Below, piece after piece: positions 17,448 through 26,529 of a DNA stretch of 64,000 nucleotides. This stretch comes from Blautia hansenii (GTDB lineage: Bacteria > Bacillota > Clostridia > Lachnospirales > Lachnospiraceae). The translations under genes were made by a program, and so were the position numbers. The notes under the pieces were generated by a model. The model was not told where the DNA came from, searched no databases, and worked only from the letters and a program-made list of their open reading frames with translations. How positions within the stretch are numbered: position 1 is the stretch's first letter; each line of letters begins with the position of its first letter. The DNA lies in the NCBI RefSeq assembly GCF_013304445.1, contig NZ_JAAITA010000014.1, positions 1-64,000 of the forward strand. Direction: 5' to 3'.

Positions 17448-17468
17448 TTTGTTTAAAGGGTAAACAAA
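17448..17468. promoter_or_regulatory. Palindromic operator, probable ROK binding site
   Basis: TTTGTTTA (17448-17455) and TAAACAAA (17461-17468) are perfect inverted arms with a 5-bp spacer, between the ROK promoter and the promoter of the divergent secreted-protein gene. The sequence is close to the TTTGTTTA/TAAACAAA core known for Firmicute XylR. Confidence 0.65.
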
Positions 17469-17532
17469 ATTGCCTTTCAGAAGTATTTGGAAAGACTTTA
17501 GATAAACTTTAGATGTTTCTGCTGCAGGTTTG

Positions 17533-17541
17533 TGCTATAAT
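17533..17541 (+). promoter_or_regulatory. Extended -10 promoter of the DUF1002 gene
   Basis: TGTGC followed by TATAAT at 17536-17541 gives an extended -10; no good -35 is seen at the expected place. Confidence 0.55.
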
Positions 17542-17595
17542 GGGGTGGAAATTTAAAACAGAGATTTGAAATTTGATGAAACAGGAGACAGGAAT

Positions 17596-18498
17596 ATGAA
17601 GAAAAGAGGAATTGCGTTACTGTTGACAGGGCTTATGATAGCAGCTACACCGTTTTCTGCTTATGCAGACAGGGAAGATGCAAAGCTGAATGTACCTTAT
17701 GTTTCTCTTGGAGCGGATTTGAATGCGAATGAAAGGGCAACGGTGTTGAACCTGCTGGGAGTGACAGAGGATGAATTGAAAAACTATACAGTGGCAACCG
17801 TTACCAATCAGGATGAGCATGATTATCTGGATTCTTACCTGGATAAAAGCGTTATCGGTACGCGGGCGCTGTCTTCCGTACTGGTGGAAGGAAAAGAAGA
17901 GGGGAATGGTATTAACGTAACAACGAAAAACATTACCTATTGCACTTCCGGCATGTATGAAAATGCATTGGCTACTGCAGGAATTAAGGACGCAGACATT
18001 ATTGTGGCAGGTCCCTTTAATATTTCCGGTACAGCAGCTTTAGTAGGTGCTATCAAGTCGTATGAGAACATGACGGGAGAGGCTGTGAAGACGGAAAATG
18101 TGGAAACTGCTACCAACGAGCTGGTGGTTACCGGAAAAGTGGCAGAAAGTGTAGGAGACACGGATAAGGCTGAGCAGCTTATTGGCGCAGTCAAGGAGCA
18201 GGTAGTAGAAGGACACGCAGTTACGGCCGAGGAGATTGGCGAAGTGGTGGACAAGGCGGCTCAGGAAATGAGTATTCAGCTTTCGGAGGAGGACCGTCAG
18301 GCCATTGTAAAACTCATGGAGAAGATTGACAATCTGAATCTGGATGTGGATACTTTAAAAGAACAGGCAAAAGATTTGTACGGAAAGATTGAAGACCTGG
18401 GACTGAAGCTGGATATTAATAAGGAGCAGGTACAGGGATTTTTCGAGAAAATTATCAGCTTTATCAAAGAATTGTTTTCCGGAAATTCAGAGAACTGA
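17596..18498 (+). CDS. Secreted DUF1002 domain protein
   Basis: Exported protein of unknown function, 300 residues. It has a cleavable signal peptide (MKKRGIALLLTGLMIAA, cleavage expected after SAYA) and then the DUF1002 region with the conserved LGADLNANERATVLNLLG start and a middle segment rich in Gly/Thr (KNITYCTSGMYENAL). The C-terminal ~100 residues are amphipathic helix and probably coiled coil. I start at ATG 17596 behind CAGGAGACAGG rather than the upstream ATG at 17566, because only the shorter form begins with a normal signal peptide. A terminator follows; the gene is monocistronic. Confidence 0.85.
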   Translation: MKKRGIALLLTGLMIAATPFSAYADREDAKLNVPYVSLGADLNANERATVLNLLGVTEDELKNYTVATVTNQDEHDYLDSYLDKSVIGTRALSSVLVEGKEEGNGINVTTKNITYCTSGMYENALATAGIKDADIIVAGPFNISGTAALVGAIKSYENMTGEAVKTENVETATNELVVTGKVAESVGDTDKAEQLIGAVKEQVVEGHAVTAEEIGEVVDKAAQEMSIQLSEEDRQAIVKLMEKIDNLNLDVDTLKEQAKDLYGKIEDLGLKLDINKEQVQGFFEKIISFIKELFSGNSEN

Positions 18499-18512
18499 CA
18501 GAATATAATGTA

Positions 18513-18546
18513 GAAAGGGACTGCGGTTTCATGCCGCAGTCCTTTT
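18513..18546 (+). terminator. Terminator after DUF1002 gene
   Basis: AAGGGACTGCGG and CCGCAGTCCTTTT form an 11-12 bp stem with short loop and T-run. Confidence 0.85.
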
Positions 18547-18587
18547 GACTTTCAATATGGATATGGTTTTTATTGCGAGTTATCCGT

Positions 18588-19646
18588 TTACAGTGCCAAT
18601 GCCATATCCCCATCTTTAATCAGCCGCAGTTTTCTCATGCCCTCTGCGATGCCCAGACTCAGAAGCCCAGGTAGTACGAAATGCAGAAGCAGGATTTTTG
18701 TCATAACTATGGCGGGTTCTTCCTGCGCGGTCATGGTCTGAAAGGTGGAAATCTGTCCCAGAAGTCCCATAGAACCGGCCCCGGCTCCGTCGGCAGTGTT
18801 GCTCATCTTTGCTGCCATAGTGCCCACAGGGCCTAAGATGGCGCTGGAAAGTATGGTGGGAAGCCAGATAAGAGGTCTTTGTATAATTTTGTGAAATTCC
18901 AGAAAAGGAGTTCCAAGCCCCAGCGAGCACAGACCGCCCACTCCGTTTTCTCTGTATCCCGCAACGGCAAAGCCAACCATACTGCAGCAGCAGCCAATGG
19001 TAGCGGCGCCTGCAGCCAGACCGGTGAGGTTAAGGGATACAGCAAGCGCTACGGAGTTTAGAGGCAGCGTAATAAAAATGCCCATAAGCACAGACACTGT
19101 GATGCCCATAAGGAGCGGATTCTGCTGAGTGGCCCAATTCATGGTTTCTCCCAGATACTGCAGAAGATGGGTAATGGGAATTCCCGCCCAGATACCTACA
19201 AGGGAACCGCCTAAGATTCCGGCAACAGGAGCCAGAATCAAATCTGCCCTGGTTTTTCCCTCTATAAGCCGTACCAGTTCAATGGCAGTAAATGCGGCAA
19301 AAAAAGCCCCCAGAGGCTCTGCTTTTCCCGAAAGGGACAAGGTTCCCTCTGTTGTAAAAAGCGCCCCGGAAGCAAATTCTTCGGCAAAAGCGCCTACAGT
19401 TCCTGCGATTGCCGCACAAATAGCTGCCAGGGAACTTTCTCCCAGACGGGTGGCAATACCAATGCCGATTCCCGCGCCGGTGAGGGATACGGCAAGCTGT
19501 CCCAGATGAAGAAGAAGGGCAGCCATTTGCCCTTCCAGAAGTCCTGCAGTCTGCTGCAGAACGGTTCCCAGTACCAGCGTCACAAACAGACCGCAGGCCA
19601 TACCACTGGAACCTTCAATAAAGAAACGATTTAATAGTTTTCTCAT
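18588..19646 (-). CDS. Stand-alone PTS EIIC-type membrane protein (EIIC_2 family)
   Basis: Polytopic membrane protein, 352 residues, about ten hydrophobic segments and many Gly-rich turns (GAGIGIGIATRLGE, ILAPVAGILGGSLVG). It resembles the PF13303 PTS EIIC group found without EIIA or EIIB domains. No phosphorylated Cys/His domain is present, so PTS transport is not assured; transport substrate unknown. Its ATG overlaps the stop of the upstream S1-domain gene, indicating translational coupling. It ends beside the DUF1002 terminator. Confidence 0.78.
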   Translation of the reverse strand: MRKLLNRFFIEGSSGMACGLFVTLVLGTVLQQTAGLLEGQMAALLLHLGQLAVSLTGAGIGIGIATRLGESSLAAICAAIAGTVGAFAEEFASGALFTTEGTLSLSGKAEPLGAFFAAFTAIELVRLIEGKTRADLILAPVAGILGGSLVGIWAGIPITHLLQYLGETMNWATQQNPLLMGITVSVLMGIFITLPLNSVALAVSLNLTGLAAGAATIGCCCSMVGFAVAGYRENGVGGLCSLGLGTPFLEFHKIIQRPLIWLPTILSSAILGPVGTMAAKMSNTADGAGAGSMGLLGQISTFQTMTAQEEPAIVMTKILLLHFVLPGLLSLGIAEGMRKLRLIKDGDMALAL

Positions 19647-20344
19647 AATTTCAGATTTTTAAACAGAGAACCCAAAGAGGTGGAAATTTCCTCGCTTTCC
19701 GGCAGTTCATAATCCGGTTCTTCCTCTTTTTCTTCCGGAATCTCTATCAGAGCCTTCATGCTCAGGCTGATTTTGCCGTCTTCGTTTTTGATGACTTTCG
19801 CTGTCACGGTATCCCCTATGTTTAAAACGGCTTTGGGGGATTTGATTCTCTTATCAGAAATCTGGGAAATATGTACCAGACCGGAGAGTCCGTCTCCCAA
19901 ATCAATAAATGCACCGTAAGTCTGCAGAGAATCTACTTTTCCTTCTACAATGCTTCCCACTTTAATATCATTGATTTTATCCAGTTTTTCAGCGTCTGCC
20001 TTTTCCTTTAAGATTTCTTTGGCGGACAGAATCAGGCGGTTCTCCTGTTCGTCTGCTTCAAATACTCTTACCATCAGTGTCTTTTTCAGATAGTCTTCCG
20101 GATTTTCTACATAGTGCAGAGCCAGCTTGGAAACCGGAATAAAAGCCCGGATACCTTCCACATAGGCAATGACGCCGCCCTTTACAATGCCTTCTACTGT
20201 GACTTCAAATTCTGTTTTATCTTCCTGCATCTGCACCAGTTTGTCCCAGATGAGCATATCGTCATCCCGGAAATTGGAGAAAGACGCGTTGATTTCCTCC
20301 ATGAAATCTTCCATCGTTTCCTGTTTCTTTGTTTCTTCTGACAT
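19643..20344 (-). CDS. S1 RNA-binding domain protein (two S1 repeats)
   Basis: RNA-binding protein of 233 residues with two S1/OB folds: residues ~48-115 (VEGIVKGGVIAYVEGIRAFIP) and ~130-200 (VEGKVDSLQTYGAFIDLGDGLSGLVHIS). An acidic tail follows. It resembles the short Firmicute homologues of ribosomal protein S1 or YlmS/GspX-type factors rather than full S1, which has four or more repeats. Start ATG 20344 behind GGGAGG. It overlaps the next gene by 4 bases. Confidence 0.85.
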   Translation of the reverse strand: MSEETKKQETMEDFMEEINASFSNFRDDDMLIWDKLVQMQEDKTEFEVTVEGIVKGGVIAYVEGIRAFIPVSKLALHYVENPEDYLKKTLMVRVFEADEQENRLILSAKEILKEKADAEKLDKINDIKVGSIVEGKVDSLQTYGAFIDLGDGLSGLVHISQISDKRIKSPKAVLNIGDTVTAKVIKNEDGKISLSMKALIEIPEEKEEEPDYELPESEEISTSLGSLFKNLKL

Positions 20345-20467
20345 GTTTGTACCTCCCAATTTTCGATTTGCGTCCAGTATAACACAATTGCCATTGATTT
20401 AGAAGTGTGTTACTATAAAATCATCAATTATCGCATTTCATGCTGGAAAACCTGAAAGGAAAAGGAT

Positions 20468-22126
20468 ATGGCGAAACAGGGGAAAATATACATTATAGGA
20501 CACAAAAATCCGGATACGGACTCTATCTGTTCGGCAATTGCTTATGCAGATATCAAAAACAGAGTGAACAACGGATGTAAATATTCTGCAAAGCGTGCAG
20601 GACAGATAAATGAAGAAACCGAGTATGTTCTGAAAAAGTTTGGCGTGGAGGCGCCGGGATATCTTTCGGATGTGGGAACCCAGGTGAAGGACATGGAAAT
20701 TCGGGAAACACCGGGAGTTCCCAACAATATTTCGATTAAAGACGCCTGGGCCATTATGAAAGAGAGCAGCGCCGTAACACTTCCTATTACCAAGGAGGAC
20801 GGACAGTTAGAGGGGCTGATTACCACGGGGGATATTGCAAAATCCTACATGGACGCCCATGACAATTATTTTCTGTCTAATGCCAGAACCCAATACAGAA
20901 GCATTGCCAACACTGTGGAGGGTACTGTGGTGACAGGAAACTCCCACGGCTACTTTGTAAAGGGGAAAGTGGTTATCGGTGCGGCACATCCGGACAAACT
21001 GGGAGAATTTCTGGAAGAAGACGATTTGGTCATTTTAGGAGACCGCCATGAAGACCATTTGTGTGCCATTGAGCAGAATGTGAGCTGCATTATTGTGTGT
21101 AATCATGCGGAGGTAGCAGAGGATATTAAAATGGCGGCAGAGAAGAATCAGTGTGTGGTGATTCAGTCTGCCCTTGATACCTTTACGGTAGCCCGGCTGA
21201 TCAATCAGAGTATTCCGGTGAAACACATTATGAAAAAGGAAAATCTCATTACCTTTCAGACGGATGATTTTACAGACCATATTCGGGATATCATGGTAAA
21301 GAACCGGCACAGGGCCTTTCCGGTGGTAAATAAGCACGGGAAGTATATCGGAACGGTTTCCCGCCGTAATTTGTTGGGAATGAAGAAGAAGCAGTTGATT
21401 CTGGTTGACCATAATGAGAAAACTCAGGCTGTAGACAACATTGACGCAGCTGAGGTGTTGGAAATTATAGACCACCACAGACTGGGCTCTCTGGAAACTC
21501 TGCAGCCCATTATGTTCCGTAACCAGCCGGTGGGCTGTACAGCCACCATTATGTATCAGATGTATACGGAAAAGGCGCTGGAAATCAGTCCGGCTATTGC
21601 AGGTCTTCTGTGCTCAGCTATTATTTCAGATACGCTGATGTTCCGCTCTCCTACCTGTACTTCTTCTGATAAAATGGCGGCAGGTGCGCTGGCGCTCATT
21701 GCAGGTATTAATATCGAAGAACACGCAAAGGAAATGTTTACGGCAGGCAGCAATCTGAAGGGAAAGACCACAGAGGTTATATTCTATCAGGATTTCAAGC
21801 GTTTCACTTCTGACAAGGTGAATTTCGGCGTGGGACAGATAAGTTCCATGAATGCAGAGGAACTGGAGGATTTGAAGCAGCGGCTGATTCCTTTTATGCA
21901 GCATGAATGTGGGAAAAACGGAATTTCCATGGTATTCTTTATGCTGACGAATATTTTAGAAGAATCTTCAGAAGTCATCTGTTACGGAGAGGGAAGCTGC
22001 CGTCTGGTGGAGGAATCCTTTGGCGTAAAGGAAGCGCAGGGCGGCTATGTACTGCAGGGAGTGGTTTCCAGGAAGAAACAGCTGATTCCTGCATTTATCG
22101 GAACCCTGCAGCAGAATAATAATTAA
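20468..22126 (+). CDS. Mn-dependent inorganic pyrophosphatase with CBS/DRTGG insert (family II)
   Basis: Hydrolyses pyrophosphate to two phosphates; 552 residues against ~310 for the plain family II enzyme. The DHH domain opens with GHKNPDTDS (11-19). Residues ~65-310 hold a CBS pair split by a DRTGG domain that in relatives binds AMP, ADP or diadenosine polyphosphates. The DHH motif is Asp335-His336-His337 (IIDHHRLG), and DHHA2 closes the protein. AAAGGA precedes the ATG. It heads a set with a flavin reductase and shikimate kinase, 32 and 6 bp apart. Confidence 0.92.
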   Translation: MAKQGKIYIIGHKNPDTDSICSAIAYADIKNRVNNGCKYSAKRAGQINEETEYVLKKFGVEAPGYLSDVGTQVKDMEIRETPGVPNNISIKDAWAIMKESSAVTLPITKEDGQLEGLITTGDIAKSYMDAHDNYFLSNARTQYRSIANTVEGTVVTGNSHGYFVKGKVVIGAAHPDKLGEFLEEDDLVILGDRHEDHLCAIEQNVSCIIVCNHAEVAEDIKMAAEKNQCVVIQSALDTFTVARLINQSIPVKHIMKKENLITFQTDDFTDHIRDIMVKNRHRAFPVVNKHGKYIGTVSRRNLLGMKKKQLILVDHNEKTQAVDNIDAAEVLEIIDHHRLGSLETLQPIMFRNQPVGCTATIMYQMYTEKALEISPAIAGLLCSAIISDTLMFRSPTCTSSDKMAAGALALIAGINIEEHAKEMFTAGSNLKGKTTEVIFYQDFKRFTSDKVNFGVGQISSMNAEELEDLKQRLIPFMQHECGKNGISMVFFMLTNILEESSEVICYGEGSCRLVEESFGVKEAQGGYVLQGVVSRKKQLIPAFIGTLQQNNN

Positions 22127-22158
22127 GAAACAGAATCAGGAAAGCGAAGGAGATTTGT

Positions 22159-22752
22159 ATGGCGAAAGCAGAGTGGAGACCCGGAAACATGCTGTATCCG
22201 CTGCCGGTGGTAATGGTCAGTGTGGCAGATGAGGAAGGGCATGACAATATTATTACGGTAGCATGGGCCGGAACGGTGTGTACCAATCCGCCAATGGTAT
22301 CTATTTCCGTAAGACCGGAGCGATATTCTTATAAAATGCTTACGGATACCAGAGAATTTGTAATTAACCTGACAACGGAAAAGCTGGCTTTTGCCACGGA
22401 TTACTGCGGTGTGAAATCGGGCCGGGATGTGGATAAGTTTAAAGAACTGCGTTTGACCAGAGAAAAGGCAAGCCATGTAGGGGTGCCCATGATTGGGGAA
22501 TCTCCCGTGTCCATTGAGTGCCGGGTAAGAGAGATTCAAGAATACGGAAGCCACAGTGTCTTTACTGCAGATGTACTGGCTGTGCATGTGGATACGGCTT
22601 ATATGGACGAGAAGGGGAAGTTTGATTTGGCTTCGGCAAATCCTATTGTATATTCTCATGGAGAATATTATGGACTTGGGAAAAAGCTGGGGACTTTCGG
22701 ATACAGCATTAAGAAGAAACGGAAGAAGAAACAGCCGAGAAAGAAGGGGTAA
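22159..22752 (+). CDS. Flavin reductase-like FMN-binding protein
   Basis: Split-barrel flavin reductase family protein, 197 residues, cytoplasmic. Family signatures are PLPVVMVSVADEEGHDNIITVAWAGTVCTNPPMVSISVRP at the N-terminus and EFVINL in the middle. Physiological partner unknown. The last 15 residues are almost all Lys/Arg (KKKRKKKQPRKKG), an unusual basic tail that might bind nucleic acid or membrane. AAGGAGA stands before the ATG. Confidence 0.88.
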   Translation: MAKAEWRPGNMLYPLPVVMVSVADEEGHDNIITVAWAGTVCTNPPMVSISVRPERYSYKMLTDTREFVINLTTEKLAFATDYCGVKSGRDVDKFKELRLTREKASHVGVPMIGESPVSIECRVREIQEYGSHSVFTADVLAVHVDTAYMDEKGKFDLASANPIVYSHGEYYGLGKKLGTFGYSIKKKRKKKQPRKKG

Positions 22753-22758
22753 ACAGCC

Positions 22759-23262
22759 ATGGAAAAGCAGAATGTAGTATTAATCGGAATGCCGGGTGTG
22801 GGAAAAAGCACCGTGGGTGTCATTCTGGCAAAAGTGCTGGGATACGAGTTTGTGGATTCAGACCTTCTGATTCAGAAAGCAGAGAAAAGACTGCTGCGCG
22901 AAATTATTGCCGACGAGGGACAGGACGGATTTCTGAAAATTGAAAACCGGGTGAACGCCTCTATTGAAACGGAAAAAGCAGTGATTGCCACAGGCGGAAG
23001 CGTTGCCTACTGCACAGAGGCCATGGAGCATCTGCGGGAAATTGGTACAGTGGTGTATTTAAAGCTGGACTATGAAATCCTCAGACAGAGACTGGGAAAT
23101 CTCAAAGGAAGAGGTGTGGTTCTCAGAGACGGACAGACGCTGAAAGACCTGTATGATGAGAGAACGCCTCTGTATGAAAAATATGCAGATATTGTTGTTG
23201 ATGAGAAAAATCTGAATATAGAAGAGACTTTACAGAAAATTATAGAGAAACTGAAAAAATAA
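22759..23262 (+). CDS. aroK: Shikimate kinase
   Basis: Phosphorylates shikimate at the 3-hydroxyl, fifth step of the aromatic pathway; 167 residues. Walker A GMPGVGKS (10-17), the shikimate-binding Asp pair in FVDSDLLI, Arg in KIENRV, and the ATGGS loop (usually GGG) are visible. It starts 6 bp after the flavin reductase stop. The other aro genes are not in the window. Confidence 0.93.
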   Translation: MEKQNVVLIGMPGVGKSTVGVILAKVLGYEFVDSDLLIQKAEKRLLREIIADEGQDGFLKIENRVNASIETEKAVIATGGSVAYCTEAMEHLREIGTVVYLKLDYEILRQRLGNLKGRGVVLRDGQTLKDLYDERTPLYEKYADIVVDEKNLNIEETLQKIIEKLKK

Positions 23263-23315
23263 TAGAGAATATCGAAAGAGAAAACATGTGTATCCGATGA
23301 AAATGTTAATTTTTA

Positions 23316-23347
23316 TTTACAAATGGGCTTATCTGTTATAATATAAT
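23316..23347 (+). promoter_or_regulatory. Promoter region upstream of murA
   Basis: TTTACA (23316-23321) is followed by overlapping -10 candidates: TAATAT at 17-bp spacing and TATAAT at 23337 and 23342. The leader is ~170 nt with no recognised riboswitch. Confidence 0.6.
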
Positions 23348-23517
23348 GGGTAAGCCATAAAATAATAATAGGATATTTTGAAAGACAGACTTTGATTCGG
23401 ATATGGCTTTTTATATAGAATTCAGAAAATAATTTAGAAAATGTCAATACTGCAGAAAAGCAGTGAATATAGATTGAGACAAGGCCATTGTTGCCTGGAA
23501 AAATAAGAGGTGCGTAT

Positions 23518-24810
23518 ATGGAACAGTATGTTATCAAAGGTGGAAATCCGTTAGTCGGCGAAGTAGAGATTGGCGGTGCAAAGAATGCAGCACTTGCCAT
23601 TTTGGCAGCGGCGATTATGACAGATGAAACGGTACACATTGAGAACTTACCGGATGTTCGAGATATTAATGTTTTATTGGAAGCAATCAGAGAAATTGGT
23701 GCAACCGTTGACCGTATCAGTCCTACAGAGGTGAAAATTGCAGGGGTGACTATCGGAAATATCAGCGTGGAGTATGAGTATATTAAGAAAATCAGAGCGT
23801 CCTATTATCTTTTGGGGGCTCTTTTAGGCAAGTATAAAAATGCGGAAGTTCCGCTTCCGGGAGGCTGTAATATCGGCAGTCGTCCTATTGACCAGCATTT
23901 AAAGGGATTTCGGGCCCTGGGAGCGTCTGTGGATATTATTCACGGAGCTGTTGTGGCAAAGGCAGACCATCTGACCGGAAAGCATATTTTCCTGGATATG
24001 GTGTCTGTAGGCGCTACCATTAATATTATGATGGCAGCAGCTATGGCAGAGGGGAACACAACCATTGAAAATGCGGCCAGAGAGCCTCATGTGGTGGATG
24101 TTGCCAACTTCTTAAACAGCATGGGAGCCAACATCAAAGGTGCGGGAACAGATGTTATCCGTATTCAGGGTGTGGAAAAACTTCACGGAACCACATATTC
24201 CATCATTCCGGACCAGATTGAGGCAGGTACTTTCATGTGTGCGGCAGCCGCTACCATGGGAGATGTTATGGTAAAAAATGTCATTCCTAAGCATTTGGAA
24301 GCCACCACCGCAAAGCTGGAGGAAATCGGATGTCAGGTGGAAGAGTTTGATGACGCTGTGCGTGTAGTGGCTAATAAGCGTCTGAAACGCACGAATGTAA
24401 AAACCATGCCGTATCCCGGCTATCCTACGGACATGCAGCCGCAGTTTGCGGTAGCTCTGGTACTGGCCGAAGGGACAAGCATTGTAACGGAGAGTATTTT
24501 TGAGAATCGTTTCAAATATGCGGACGAGCTGGCAAGAATGGGTGCCAATATTAAGGTGGAAGGCAATACCGCCATCATTGACGGTGTGCAGAAGCTTACC
24601 GGTGCCAGAGTCAGTGCGCCTGATTTGCGTGCGGGAGCAGCCCTTGTGATTGCAGGACTGGCTTCTGAAGGCATTACCATTGTAGATGATATTGTGTATA
24701 TCCAGAGAGGGTATGAGAGATTCGAGGAGAAACTCAGAAGCCTTGGAGCAGAAATCGAAAAAGTGTCCAGCGAGAAGGAACTGAAGAAGTTTCAGCTGAG
24801 AGTGGGATAA
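23518..24810 (+). CDS. murA: UDP-N-acetylglucosamine 1-carboxyvinyltransferase (MurA)
   Basis: First committed step of peptidoglycan synthesis, transferring enolpyruvate from PEP to UDP-GlcNAc in the cytoplasm; target of fosfomycin. 430 residues with the inside-out alpha/beta barrel repeats. The catalytic loop PGGCNIGSRPID carries Cys117, equivalent to E. coli Cys115, so the protein is of the fosfomycin-sensitive type at that residue. KNAALA at the N-terminus is the conserved PEP/UDP site. Start ATG 23518 behind AAGAGGTG; the ATG at 23488 lacks a site. Confidence 0.95.
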   Translation: MEQYVIKGGNPLVGEVEIGGAKNAALAILAAAIMTDETVHIENLPDVRDINVLLEAIREIGATVDRISPTEVKIAGVTIGNISVEYEYIKKIRASYYLLGALLGKYKNAEVPLPGGCNIGSRPIDQHLKGFRALGASVDIIHGAVVAKADHLTGKHIFLDMVSVGATINIMMAAAMAEGNTTIENAAREPHVVDVANFLNSMGANIKGAGTDVIRIQGVEKLHGTTYSIIPDQIEAGTFMCAAAATMGDVMVKNVIPKHLEATTAKLEEIGCQVEEFDDAVRVVANKRLKRTNVKTMPYPGYPTDMQPQFAVALVLAEGTSIVTESIFENRFKYADELARMGANIKVEGNTAIIDGVQKLTGARVSAPDLRAGAALVIAGLASEGITIVDDIVYIQRGYERFEEKLRSLGAEIEKVSSEKELKKFQLRVG

Positions 24811-24819
24811 AAATAATAC

Positions 24820-24848
24820 TTGACGAAAGCCTGCAAAAAGGTTATTGT
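24820..24848 (+). promoter_or_regulatory. Promoter of metK leader
   Basis: TTGACG (24820-24825) and TATTGT (24843-24848), 17-bp spacing, ahead of the SAM-I riboswitch. Confidence 0.55.
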
Positions 24849-24876
24849 AATATTTGCAACTGAATATTTATATTTT

Positions 24877-24975
24877 CTCTTATTCAGAGTGATGGAGTTA
24901 CATAGGAACTGTGAAGTCACGGCAACCCCGCCAAGCGGAAGGTGCCAACCTGAGCGAGTAGTCGAACAATAAGAG
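24877..24975 (+). promoter_or_regulatory. SAM-I riboswitch (S-box)
   Basis: P1 is formed by CTCTTATT (24877-24884) and AATAAGAG (24968-24975). Inside are the conserved AGAGTGATGGAG, the CGGCAACC internal element, AAGGTGCCAACCTGAGCG and the GAACAATAAGAG end, which together are diagnostic of SAM-I. The element lies ahead of metK and is followed by a terminator. Confidence 0.95.
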
Positions 24976-24996
24976 GGTTCATATTACGAAATATAG

Positions 24997-25025
24997 ATGA
25001 GTCCGCTTAGGTGGGCTCATTTTTT
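24997..25025 (+). terminator. Riboswitch-controlled terminator
   Basis: ATGAGTCC and GGGCTCAT (with one wobble) close a short loop and are followed by T6. It is the expression platform of the SAM-I element: high SAM should stop transcription before metK. Confidence 0.88.
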
Positions 25026-25100
25026 ACGCGGAAATGTGTTCTGAATGGAGAACCACCGGGCAGGAGAAAATATACAGACAAAGAAAAGGAGAATTCATAC

Positions 25101-26288
25101 ATGGAAAAAAGATTGTTTACATCTGAATCAGTAACAGAAGGCCATCCGGATAAAATGTGCGACGCCATTTCCGATGCCATTCTGGACGCGCTTATGGAAA
25201 AAGACCCAATGAGCCGTGTTGCTTGTGAAACAGCAACCACAACAGGTATGGTGATGGTAATGGGTGAAATCACAACAAACGCTTATGTGGATATTCCGAA
25301 AATCGTAAGAGATACGGTTCGCGAAATCGGATACACAAGAGCAAAATATGGATTTGATGCAGATACCTGCGGCGTTATCATTACTATTGACGAGCAGTCT
25401 GCAGATATTGCATTGGGCGTGGACAAGGCTCTGGAAGCTAAAGAAAATAAAATGTCTGAGGAAGAGCTGGACGCTATCGGTGCAGGTGACCAGGGTATGA
25501 TGTTTGGTTTTGCTACAGATGAAACCGAAGAATATATGCCATATCCGATTGCTTTGGCCCACAGACTGGCTTTACAGCTTACAAAGGTTCGTAAAGACGG
25601 TACTCTGACTTATTTAAGACCGGACGGAAAGACACAGGTTACCGTAGAGTATGATGAAAATGACAAACCGGTACGTCTGGATGCAGTAGTGCTTTCTACA
25701 CAGCATGACCCGGAAGTAAGCCAGGAACAGATTCATGAAGATATTAAGAAACACGTTTTTGATGTGATTCTGCCAAAGGAAATGGTAGACGAGAATACAA
25801 AATTCTTTATCAATCCTACTGGACGTTTCGTAATCGGCGGCCCTCACGGAGACAGTGGTTTGACCGGACGTAAAATTATTGTAGATACTTACGGCGGATA
25901 TGCACGTCACGGCGGCGGTGCATTTTCCGGTAAGGACTGCACAAAGGTAGACCGTTCTGCAGCATACGCAGCCCGCTATGTAGCAAAGAACATTGTGGCA
26001 GCAGGTCTGGCAAAGAAATGTGAAATCCAGCTTTCTTATGCCATTGGTGTGGCTCATCCTACTTCCGTTATGGTGGATACATTCGGAACAGGGAAACTTT
26101 CTGATAACCGTCTGGTAGAAATTATTCGTGAAAACTTTGATTTAAGACCGGCAGGTATTATCAAAATGCTTGACCTTCGCCGTCCGATTTACAAACAGAC
26201 AGCAGCTTACGGACATTTCGGAAGAAATGATTTGAACCTGCCATGGGAAAAGCTGGATAAAGCAGAAGCATTGAAAAAGTATTTATAA
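25101..26288 (+). CDS. metK: S-adenosylmethionine synthetase
   Basis: Makes SAM from methionine and ATP; 395 residues. Signatures: [15 protein letters not shown] at the N-terminus (ATP-binding His), [10 protein letters not shown], and [22 protein letters not shown] with the P-loop-like phosphate site. Start ATG 25101 behind AAGGAG; the frame extends upstream through the terminator but those codons are not translated. Feedback control by the SAM-I switch is explicit in the leader. Confidence 0.97.
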   Translation: MEKRLFTSESVTEGHPDKMCDAISDAILDALMEKDPMSRVACETATTTGMVMVMGEITTNAYVDIPKIVRDTVREIGYTRAKYGFDADTCGVIITIDEQSADIALGVDKALEAKENKMSEEELDAIGAGDQGMMFGFATDETEEYMPYPIALAHRLALQLTKVRKDGTLTYLRPDGKTQVTVEYDENDKPVRLDAVVLSTQHDPEVSQEQIHEDIKKHVFDVILPKEMVDENTKFFINPTGRFVIGGPHGDSGLTGRKIIVDTYGGYARHGGGAFSGKDCTKVDRSAAYAARYVAKNIVAAGLAKKCEIQLSYAIGVAHPTSVMVDTFGTGKLSDNRLVEIIRENFDLRPAGIIKMLDLRRPIYKQTAAYGHFGRNDLNLPWEKLDKAEALKKYL

Positions 26289-26341
26289 TTTTATATTAAG
26301 AAACGGGAAATACTTAATAAAATTTCATAGCGAAGACAGAG

Positions 26342-26378
26342 AAAGGTTTCTTTACCGATAGGTAAGGGAACCTTTTGC
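26342..26378 (+). terminator. Terminator after metK
   Basis: AAAGGTTTCTTTACC pairs with GGTAAGGGAACCTTTT, about 14 bp with one mismatch, then a T-rich end. Confidence 0.8.
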
Positions 26379-26529
26379 TTTAGAAAAATAATAGAATATT
26401 AAAAAAATAATAGAAAAAATAGAGTAACCTATAGATAGTAATAGAGAAATCTAAATATTGTATTTATAAAAGAAGGGGGGAATGGTAACTTAAAAGAATA
26501 AAAAGAAGGGTTTTCAAAAAGGAGGAACC

